From positions 37,408,965-37,472,964 of the forward strand of contig NC_092628.1 in the NCBI RefSeq assembly GCF_039555335.1: a stretch of 64,000 nt of DNA, in the 5' to 3' direction. The stretch is from Amphiura filiformis (Eukaryota; Echinodermata; Ophiuroidea; Amphilepidida; Amphiuridae). Of this stretch, positions 45,301 through 57,300 are shown piece by piece. The position numbers and the translations under genes were made by a program. The notes under the pieces were generated by a model. It made no database searches, had not been told where the DNA came from, and saw only the letters and a list, made by a program, of their open reading frames with translations. Position 1 is the first letter of the stretch. Every line of letters starts with the position of its first letter.

Positions 45301-48300
45301 CTGGTTTCATATTCTGCAGTTAGATACAGAAAGAGTTGCTTTGTGTTCCAGTTGAATAAAGGATTGAGGTCAACATTCAGGTCAAAGTAGAAATGACCAC
45401 GGTCTGATTTCTCTCCATGTGGCGTGTAGGTACTTTTCCTGAAAAATACAAACACAAATTGAAGACTGTAAAGAAGTAGTTCTAACTCATATGATATAGT
45501 ACAGAGAATTTTCTTTTTAAAATCCCAATTTTACCCCCCCCCTTAAGTTGCACATGCCAAATTTTTGGGAACCCAATTTGCAAACCTTAAATGGCCTAGA
45601 TATAAATTGTAAGTGCAGCGAGACTAGCGAGTAGGAAAATTCGCATATTTTAAAAGCTTAAATTCCGTCCTTTTTAGAGCATTTTATTTAAAAGTCGGCC
45701 CATGAATATATAAGATACCGGTAGGTCAAGGAAACCTATAAATCATTGTAAATATGTTGTCTGTATTTCACCTGACCCAAATATATGATTTATTTTTGTG
45801 ATGAGAGATACGCTGTACGCACATGGAATTAAGAGGGATTTTGATAGAAAAGCTGCTCTATCAGCATCATTGAAATTTACCAATTCTTGAAATTTACCAA
45901 CAAAACGCAAAGGAACACCACTTCATGACACACAGCCATATCTATCGTAATAATAAAATGACGGTTCCTCCGGTTTATTCAAAATCTCAGATTTTGACAA
46001 AACTACACTACAGCACCTAAAGTCTTGATCTTTGTTTACTAAAGTACATTACAATCGTGTAAAAAAGGTGAATTAAAATTTTTTGAGGGCGTTCTCCTCA
46101 GCAAATGTTATAATATGGCTTTAACAGAATAAATAACCTTTGGTGCAAAAAATTGCACCGCTGTCTAACCGAAAAACGATAGCAAAGCACTCTAGCATGG
46201 CCATCGAGTACATATAAGTCAATCTTGACCACTGTCCATCATGTCTATGTTGACAAGATGTAACTTTGTTACGAGCCTACGGAAAGCGCTAAATGACAAA
46301 ACGGTTTTCAGTTTTGGCTTCCTTCCTTCCTTGTACGTGCTTACCTCAACAGTTTGAGTATCAACACACGGGCTTTACATGCACAGTTTTTGTTTACCTA
46401 TGCACGATCCTGGAACCTGGTCGAGCACCCTCACAGACCCGAACATAGTGAGGGTGCTTGGTATATCCGCCATGTTTCAAATACATGGATGGCCAGCATA
46501 ATGGCCTGCAAATTTAAGCTTTATGAGAAGCCTATTTTAGTTGCAAAATGAGAACACAGAGTGGCTTATCTTTAACCCACATTCTCAATCTCTCATGCCA
46601 GAGGTTAAAATAAAACGATCCCTAACTAATTATCAAAAGATTGTGTTACGTTGAACTTTAGATATGTTTTGAATTTAATTTATATCTTTTAAAATACGCG
46701 CGAGCATGCCTTATACCCGTTGGTTTCATACCGTGAATAATCATTAATTTGGCCTTACGCCCTCAATTTCACGAGTATGTCACATGACTCTCATTTCTAT
46801 TCATAATTCCCGCTATACATTTTATATTGCGCAGTTCAATTCAATTGTTCACTTGCGACTTAACATCTTTACGATATCAACGTGAAAAACACCAGCGCCG
46901 CTTTTACATGGCCTTATGAGAAGCTTATGGGTTGTAAGCATAAAGCCGATAATTTAAAAGATGGGGGAAGCCTATGAAATATAATAGGCCCATCAACGTT
47001 TTTAAAGAAAAGTGGCGTCAAGAAGTTTTTTTAATCGTATCATCTGAGATGATTTTTATGACACAATTTTATGTGATGTGTGATTGTGTGTAAAACATGG
47101 GCCGATGGAAGAAGTCAAGCATCATCTGTTGAAACCTAAGATCTTAAGCCGAAAGACTTGATTGGAAAATGTAAGTTCCATAATTTTTCTTTGTGCAATA
47201 ATGATTTTCGGAAATGCTTAGAAATGTGAAATTATTCATTTGACAAAGCCAGTATTTGCAAAATGAATGACATGTAAATAATACCAGTGTTTGGGTTAGG
47301 CCATAATTTCATTTTTTCTAATGTATGTGATATCAGGCGGAGACCTTGATCTCCTCAAATTGTCGGAAAAAGACAATCCCGAGATATCGTGTCTTGTAAA
47401 TTTATTGTTATCCAAATCTTTAGTTTATTGTGAAAATTTGGGACTGTCAAAATTCTTGTGGTTGTCAAACATTTTAATGTTTATTATCAAATATAATTTT
47501 CACGTAAATTATTTTCATATTTTCTTTTATGTGAAATAGTTCCGGCATGGTAAAACAGTAGGTTTTCCATATCATTGTAATTAACGGCGGAAATATGTAA
47601 ATGTAACTTTTGATGTATTTATATTTTATAATATGAATTATGTGAAAGAAACAAATTCCAATGGCGTAAAATTAACAATGACCTATTGTGAAGTGATGTA
47701 ACATTATCATGATTATGCAAATTAATAATGTTGTTTTGGTCTTAGCCATTCGAATGTGTTTTATGTTTATTACAAAAAGTAATGATTGGTTCTTTCAATT
47801 AAAAATCATGCAGAAGTTATTTAAAATATTTTGTTGGATATGTTTAACATTATCAGATGTAAAACCCTAAAAGTATTATTTATTATTTGCAAGTTTGTTA
47901 TCAATTTTATTTATTGCAGCGTTTCTGGGCTGACTATAAATGACCATGAATGAATGTGAATAACTATAAACTGCTGCAAATGGACACTTATGGTCGCATG
48001 TCATAAGTTGGGTACAATTTCCATTACATGGTCAAAAATGACAAAAAATGTATTTTTTAATATGTTGTATATATTGACAACCTCTAATAATTAACACCAT
48101 TTTTAACCTTAACACATGCTTAATTTTTGAGATAATGCTTAATTACTAGTTAATTAATACACAGGCGTCTATGTAAATCTCAATTTTCAAATGCGTTTTT
48201 CTCAAATCGGACCTCAATTACAAAAATTACTGTAATTTGTTTATTTTATGCAAGAATGTCATCAGATTTGGAGGATATGTTCTCAATACATTAACGCTTC

Positions 48301-51300
48301 AAATGAACTATTTAAAATAATTGTACGTATATTAATTACATTGTGAAGGTCAATGACCTTTTTACGAGTAATTAGCGAGATGGTTATTCTATTATTGAGG
48401 AAATAAATATCAAGAAGAGAAATGTACATTATCATATTGCTAAAATACTGAAATTCAACTAGGATTTCATTAAAAATGAAAAAAAAAATGGAACATATAA
48501 CCCTTTAAGGTGGTACTACACACCTTGATAAATTTGTGACTATTTTTGCATTTTTCTCAAAAAATAATATCACACTGGTAACAAAAGTTATGTATATTAT
48601 AGGGGTAAGGAATCCAGTTACTACACTTGAATTTCAGTGACTCAAGATAAGCGGTTAGGTACATTAAGATCAGAAAACAGGTACCGATAGAATGTACCTC
48701 ATTTCGTTAAAACATATATAATGAACCCCTTGTCTTGAATCACTGAAATGTTAGTGAAGTAATTGGATTACTTGCCCCTATAATATACATATAACTTTTG
48801 TTACCAGTGTGTAGTTACTACCTTAAATAGTCAGTAATTGTTTTATTTGTACAAATTCAACATTCAAAGCGGTCAATACATCATACCCTCCCTAGACTTG
48901 AAAAAGTAACCAGTAGTTTTGACATGGTGACATGTGAATTTTCACATAGGCCCTATTGCACACTCCCGCATCCGCCTGCTCCACATCCGCCTGCTCCTCC
49001 ACCCCTGGCATTTTTCATTTCAACTGATGTGATTTTTTTACTGAATAATGTATAATTATATGCTTCAGTAGACTGAAAGAGTATAATATTAGGCCAATGA
49101 AAGTCAATTCCGAGTTTATCGTCCCTTTTTTTCCCCATGTTGGTGAGGTGACTTTTTCATTTTTCATTATTTCATCAGATTTCATTATTGACCTAAAATG
49201 CATGTTGATTTAAAGCCAAACTCATACGTGTGAGTTATAAACATGTTTTTATATGGACAGGGACTAGAAAAGTTAGAAAAGAGCCTGGTTTTGCTTCCAA
49301 GTTATGAATTTATATGTTTTACAAACAAAAATATATGTTTCCAATTGCTAAAACTGGTGAAAACACTGATAATTTGAAAATAATGAATTATTTTGGCAGT
49401 TTTGAAAATTGGACGCGGGTATTTTTGGTTTCCAAAAAGTGACGCGGGCGGGGGACGATAAACTCGGAATCGACTTTCATGCGCCTTAGGCTTAAAATGA
49501 GGTATCAACCACTGCTGTAGGATATGGGGTTACGGAAAGCCAATCAAATTTGTATCGCAATTTTCAGAAAAGTGTAATCCCTCCACCCTTTTAGCATACC
49601 CAACTTATGACATGTGACCTTATGTAACATCATCAGAATGAATGGGAATTAACTGGTATACAACTTCATTAACTACGCATCGTTATACTAATTGGACTAC
49701 TTCGACTTTTTAAGGTTGTTAAATTTTTAAATATAATCATCATCATCATCTTGAAAATAAAAAATGGAGAAATTGGTTCATCGATTGGAATATATGGACT
49801 GGACTTTCATACTATGTTAAATCATCATTCTACAATCAATCATCAATCTATCAATATTCTTGCTATCATTTTAAAGCCTGAAAGCATCAATACTAAAGAT
49901 AGGCTATCAGTCGCTTGTGCAGATATATGTTAGGCCGAGTAAAATAAAAAACATGTTTCACGTCCGGGTTTTTGAAAAAAAAGGAGGAAGAGGGGACTTT
50001 GTATTTTTTATTTATTATCGCAAAATACCCATAATTAGAGCTGTTTTATTAGTGTTTTAGTATAATACAATAATGCCTGGAAAAAGGAGGAGGCCTCTTT
50101 TTATTTGTTGTTCTGAGAGATACATGTAGGTCCCCTCTAACTATCACAAAACCTTATAAAAGTGTTTCTTGTATTTTAGCAAGGCTATAGAAAGCATCTC
50201 TACTTCCTAGACATATTTTTGGAAAGTTATAACTGAATTTCAAAAAATAAAAATAAAATTGAAGAAACCTCAAAAGAGGAAGCGGGAGGGGACGTGAAAC
50301 ATGTTTATTTTTTTATTTGGCCTTAACATTGGATTCCATTTCTTGTTTATTGTTCACTGTATGGAAAAGCCTGTTCGGTTGTATCTTGTATTGGTTGTAT
50401 TTCCCACGCATAGTCGTTCTTTAACGTGCACACTACATTATTAATGATGTAATGTGAGAAAATATTCATGTACACAGGACCGACAGCTTAAAGTGCCCTC
50501 CGAAGCACTAAGCAAGTAGAGTGAAGTGCCTTGCTCAAGGTCAAGGAGGACAAAGAGCCAGACGAGCTCGGGCGGCCCTGGGATTCGAACCCTTGGCCTT
50601 GACTTGTTCCACTTGTGATGTGCCCTGAGTAATTTGATTTAATTTAATTATTTAACTTTGTTTACAAGCTGAAAGTATTTCATGAGATGGGAAACCCCCT
50701 TGTACGTGCAAGATAATGGTGTGGAAAGTCGTTTTGGAATTCCCCAAATTATTGTAAACAAAGTCAGAGCTATGTTTGGAACTTGGAAAGCCCCAGTTCA
50801 TTATTGCACCATCAGGAAAACCCCCCAGGAAGTGATGTAATGTGAAAGGTGAATGTGTATAATTAATATTGGGAAATCCCAAGATTGCAGCAATGTTGTA
50901 AAAATGTGATTGAGGTAATGGTTTATTAATAGATGATGGGATTTTTTGCATGAGTACTGATATAAAAAGCTGGAGGCTTTTGTTGGGACTTGACAGAATG
51001 TCATGTGAGATTGAAAACTCCACATGTGTGTGATGGTCTTCGTGCTTCAAAAAAAGAAGTACATTTTAACCAGTTTATATAGCCAATAATTGAGCTAATT
51101 TTAATACAGCAACGAAGAAGACAGCGAGCACACAAAAGTGCTCTTCCTCATCAAAGGATTAAAAGTTCTTCTGTCAAATTGCTGGAGTTTGCTGGGTTTG
51201 TGAAGGCCACGCATCTGTCAAGAAACAGTGGAGCTGTGTTAAAGAAACCGGTTCCCTGGAAAAAGAGTGATTGGTGAAAGAAACACCATTTTTGGAGAAA

Positions 51301-54300
51301 GCAGCGCAAGGAGATATATTTGAGGAGAAAGCAGCGGAGATATATTTGTGGAGAAAGCAAGGAGATATATTTGAGGAGAAAGCAGCGCAAGGAGATATAT
51401 TTGTGGAGATAACAGCGCAAAGGAGATTGGAGAAAGCATATAAGCGCAAGGATTTATAAGCGCAAGTGTACACTGGACTTCGCAGGACAAGCGAATAAGG
51501 ATATATTACATCAGTCGTCCAGAACATTGCAAGAACTCTAGGATCACCAACAAGAAGACAGCTGGTTAAGTAGTCATAGAGTAAAACTGTCATTGTGTGA
51601 TTTTATTGTATATGCGATAGTGTTATTATATGTACCAATCATACTCTGTTTTCAATTAAAGACTTAGATTTTGTTAGCTTAAATAAACAGTGTATTTGTG
51701 TTGTGCATTCGTGTGAGTTCGGGTAAAAGGTGATTTTGGCCTTGAGTCAAGTACGACTCGTAACAAAAATTGGGGGGCTCGTCGTCCGGGGAAATACACT
51801 GTAAAAAAAGTTAACATTAATTTACTGAGTCTTAAAAGTGAAAGTACAGTATGGCAGAGTTCAAAGCAGAAGAGTTTCTTGAAACTATAAATTGGGAGAA
51901 GTTTGATGAGTTGAAGAAGCCTGATTTATTAGCATTTGCTAAACATTATGACTTGAAAGTAAAGCAAGCTACAAGAAAGCAAATAATCAAAAATGCCTTG
52001 ATTGATGTTTTGGTCGGGAAGATATTTTTGATGATTCCTATTTGGAAGAGAAACGTGCAGTAGAAACTGAAATTGAGGGGATTCGCATTTAAATTGAAAG
52101 AGCTGGAAATTCAATTAGAAATGAAGAAAATGGAAATGGACCAAAAGAAAATAGAAATGGACCAAAAAGAAAAACTGGAAATGATCAAGTTAGAGAATGA
52201 AAATAAAGAAAAACAACAGAAACTAGAAATGGAAGAAAAAGCACGCCAAAAAAAGATGGCGCTTGAGCACCACAAATTAGAAACAGAAGAAAAGGAAAAA
52301 GTAGCAAAATTAGAACTTGAAAAACAAAAATTGGATATGGAAGAAAAGGAAAAACTAGCTAAGATTCAAATGGAAGCACATTTGAAAGAAAAAGAAATTG
52401 AGTTTGAACAAGAGAAGTTAGCAAAACTAGGTGACAAGTACTCATCAAGTTTCTCCTCAAAGTCAAAGTCAGGTTTTGATGTTACAAAGTATGTAAAGCT
52501 TGTGCCTAAATTCAAAGAAAAAGAAGTTGACGAGTACTTTCAACATTTTGAAAAGGTAGCTACAAATTTGAAATGGCCTCCAGAGCATTGGACCCTACTG
52601 TTACAAAGTAGTTTTGTGGGGAAGGCCAGGAAACTTACTCAGCTCTACCAATAGAGAAGTGTAATGATTATGAAGAAGTCAAACAGGCAGTCCTTAAGGC
52701 CTATGAACTGGTGCCTGAAGCATACAGACAAAAGTTCAGAGATTCAAGAAAGCAAGCAGATCAAACCCATGTAGAATTTGCTAGAGTGAAAGAACAAATG
52801 TTTGACAGGTGGCTTGGTTCAAAAGAAGTCAAAGATGATGTCGGCCAACTTAAGCAATTAGTTCTTATAGAAGAGTTCAAGAAATGTGTCCACGTTGACA
52901 TTAAAACCCATTTGGATGAAAGCGCTAGCAAAATTAAGACGCTAAACGAAAGCGGCGACAATGGCGACTTACTATGGCTTAACTCACAAATTGAATGGGA
53001 GTAGATTTAGTCATAACAGAAGTTATTCAAACAGGTTCAGCCATAATCAACCTAGAGCAAATCAGGGTGGTACACAAGAAGTGAAACCTCAGTCTAATTC
53101 ACAGCATAGTGCTGGTGGTAGAGGGACCCCAGGGAGTTCAGGTAACAGAGCAAAATTTGGGACTGAATTTAAAGCCAAAGTAACTTGTACTCATTGTAAG
53201 AGACCAGGGCATACGATGACCCAGTGTTATTTCTTAAAAGGCAGACAAGACGCACAAAAACAGCAGCAAACTGCTAGTAATACTGTAGGATGTGCAGTGT
53301 CACTTGTGTCAAAGAAACAAGTCAGTCAAATCAAGAAACAAGAATTCCCACAAAAGGGAAGTGAGACAGACAAGGTGTGTGAAGAATTTGAACCATTTGT
53401 GTTAGAGGGAGTGGTATCACTTGGTGATAATGGTAGTCCAAAGCCCATCAAGATTGTGCGAGATATGTGTTGTGCACGGTCTATGATTCTGGAAGGAACT
53501 TTGCCCTTTAATGAGGCTAGTTCAGCAGGTAATGCTTTGATCCAGGGTATTGGGATGGAAATGATTAGTGTACCTCTCCACAAAATTAACTTGACATCTG
53601 ACTTGGTTTCTGGTCCTGTAACCATAGGAGTTAGACATGAATTGCCAGTCAAGGGAGTGTCCATGTTGCTAGGAAATGATCTGGCAGGGGGGAAGGTTTT
53701 TCCTGACCCAATAGTCACAGATAAGCCCTGTATACAGGATGATAATAGTGAGGAAGAGGAGATATTTCCTGCATGTGCAGTGACACGGGCAATGAGTAAG
53801 AAGGCCTCATTAGAAACAATTGAGGACAACCAAATTGACGACTTAGGCTACAATTTGGAAGACACATTTGTGTCAAAGTTGAATGAGAAAGAAGATAAAC
53901 TTCCTTCTCCTGGGGATAAAAATACCCCTAAAGATGACACAGCCTCTGAGCATGAACAAATTGGGGAAACCATGAAAGACCCATTAAGTCATGACAAGCT
54001 GATTCTGGAGCAACAAAATGACCCAGAACTCAAAGAGATCAATCAAAGGGCATTGACCCTAGAAGAAGCAGAACAAAATTCTGTCTGTTTTTACAAACAA
54101 GATGGTGTGCTAATGAGAAAATGGCGCCCTCTTGATGTTCCTGCCGATGAAGAGTGGAAGGTAGTGCACCAAATTGTGGTACCAAAAGTATACCACACTG
54201 AAGTAATTAACATAGCACATGATAGTCCCATGGCAGGGCATTTGGGTGTTAAGAAAACTCATGAAAGAATTCTGAGACATTTCTGGTGGCCCACTCTCAG

Positions 54301-57300
54301 AAAAGATGTTTCTGAATATTGCAAAACATGTCACATATGCCAAGTAGTAGGGAAGCCAAATCAGAAAATACCTCCTGCTCCATTAAAGCCAATTCCAGCC
54401 TTTGATGAACCATTTAGTAGGGTTATTATTGATTGTGTAGGCCCCTACCAAAGACTAAGTCAGGTAATCAATACCTTCTGACAATTATGTGTGGCCAACA
54501 CGCTTTCCTGAAGCCATACCCTTGAGAAATATTAAAGCAGTGACTATAGTGAAAGCTTTAACCAAGTTCTTCACATTTGTGGGGCTCCCCAAGTCCATAC
54601 AGTCAGACCAAGGATCAAACTTTACTTCTGGAGTATTTCAGCAGGTCATGTATCAATTAGGTATAGAACAGTATACCTCAAGTGCTTACCATCCAGAATC
54701 ACAAGGTGCACTAGAAAGGTTCCACCAAACATTGAAAAACATGATCAGGACATACTGTTTGGAATTTCAGAGGGACTGGGATGAGGGAGTACACTTGTTG
54801 TTGTTTGCTGCTAGGGAAGCTGTTCAGGAAACTTTAGGATTTAGTCCTTTTGAGTTAGTGTTTGGACACACAGTGCGCGGGCCCTTAAAGTTGTTGAAAG
54901 AAAAGTGGCTCAATGAGAAATCAGATATCAATTTATTGGATTATGTCTCCAATTTTAAGCATAGGCTTAACAGAGTAACTGATATTGCCAAAGAAAACTT
55001 GAAACAGGGTCAGGCCAAAATGAAACAATGGTATGATAAACATGCCAAAGAGAGAGTGTTCAAACCAGGTGACAAAGTTCTAGTACTGTTTCCAATTCCA
55101 GGACACCCATTACAAGCCAGATATCATGGCCCATGTGAAGTAGAGTCAAAAGTGGGTGAAGTAGATTATATTATCAAGACTCCTGGTAGACGCAAGAGCA
55201 GGCAGTTATGCCACATAAATATGCTAAAAGAGTATGTTGAAAGAAGTGACAGTGGCATTTCAAAACCTGTGTGTACAGTAAAACATGCTGATAATGTAGA
55301 CAAACATGCCGATGTAGACAGAATCGCCAATGTAGACAAGAGTAAAGATGACAATTCTGATGTCACATATGACCAGGATAAAGAACTAGAGCACAAAGAG
55401 TATAATGTAAAATTGAACAATTCTGATGTGCTCACTAATTTGGACTCAAAGTTAGGTCATCTTTCTCAAGATCAACAAAGTCAAATTGCAAATTTGATTC
55501 ACAAATTTGACAATATATTTCCTGATACGCCAAGTAGAACAAATGCTGCATTTCATGATGTAGATGTTGGTGATACAAAACCAATCAAGCAGCATCCTTA
55601 TAGAGTCAATCCATTGAAAATGGAACATCTCAAAAATGAGATCAATTACATGCTAGACAATGATATCATAGAACCAAGTAGTAGTGAATGGAGTTCACCG
55701 TGTATACTTGTTCCCAAGCCTGATGGTTCATACCGATTGGTCGCAGACATGAGAGCTGCAAATGTTCATTCAAAGACAGACTCGTACTCCAATTCCAAGA
55801 ATTGATGATTGCATAGACAAAATTGGGAATGCAAAATTTGTTAGCAAATTTGATCTTTTGAAAGGGTACTGGCAGGTTCCACTCACAGACCGTGCCAAAG
55901 AGATTTCTGCTTTTTGTACACCGCTTGGTCTTTACCAATACAAAGTCATGCCATTTGGGTTGAAAATGCACCCGCAACCTTTCAGAGAATGGTAAATCAA
56001 ATTGTGGCAGACATAGAGGGATGTGAAGCGTATGTAGATGATTTGATTGTTTACAGTCAAACTTGGGAACAACACATGGAACAACTCCATCAATTGTTTG
56101 AGAAGCTGTCTGAAGTACAGTTGACAGTCAATCTGGTAAAAGTGAGTTTTGCCATGCCACAGTCACATACTTAGGATATGTTGTAGGTCAAGGTCAGGTG
56201 AAACCTATCAAAGCCAAAGTTGAAGCAATTGAGCAATACCCCACACCTGTGAACAAGAAGGCACTCATGAGATTTCTAGGAATGGTTGGCTATTATAGAA
56301 AGTTCTGTCCAAACTTTTCAGAGATAGCAAGTCCTTTGACTGATTTGTTGAAGAAAGATGCAAAATTCATTTGGTCAGAACAGTGTGAAAATGCTTTTCA
56401 CAAAGTCAAGTCAATACTCATGAGTTCACCAGTGCTTACTGCACCTGATTTTCAGAAGCAGTTCAAGTTGACTGTTGATGCCAGTGACATAGGCTGTGGA
56501 GGTGTTGTGATGCAAGAGGGTGAAGATCAAATAGATCACCCCATTTGTTACTTTTCAAGGAAATTCAACAAGCACCAGAGAAATTACTCCACAATTGAGA
56601 AGGAGTGTCTAGCATTGCTATTAGCATTGCTACATTTTGATGTGTATTTGGGTACCACAGTATACCCTGTGCTTGTTTTCACAGATCACAATCCCTCACC
56701 TTCATCAACAGGATGAAGAACAAAAACCAAAGACTGGTGAGGTGGAGTTTGACCTTGCAAGAGTACAATCTGGACATCAAACATATTAAGGGAAAAGACA
56801 ATGTAATGGCTGATGCCCTGTCCAGAATTGCATAAAAAGGGCTGATAAACACAAATTTCCTTTAAAAGGGAAGTTGTGTGTGACAAGTAGTCACTGTGTA
56901 TGATGAGTTAAATACTCAAAGTTGATAATATGTTGAAGTTGATGTAAAAGAAGAAAACATTTAAGAAAGTTTTCATTACATTCAACTTTCTTCTTTTAAG
57001 GGGAGGGTGTGATGTGCCCTGAGTAATTTGATTTAATTTAATTATTTAACTTTGTTTACAAGCTGAAAGTATTTCATGAGATGGGAAACCCCTTATGCGT
57101 GCAAGATAATGGTGTGGAAAGTCGTTTGGAATTCCCCCAAATTATTGTAAACAAAGTCAGAGCTATGTTTGGAACTTGGAAAGCCCCAGTTCATTATTGC
57201 ACCATCAGGAAAACCCCCCAGGAAGTGATGTAATGTGAAAGGTGAATGTGTATAATTAATATTGGGAAATCCCAAGATTGCAGCAATGTTGTAAAAATGT

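Noticed and set aside
50652-51050. - strand frame in the LTR, repeated at 57093-57527
   Set aside because: Antisense to the LTR, shared by both copies, no recognised motif.
51174-51593. - strand 139-codon frame in the 5' LTR and its twin at 57566-57982
   Set aside because: Produced by the 30-bp LTR repeats; no known protein, and it occurs only because the LTR is present twice.
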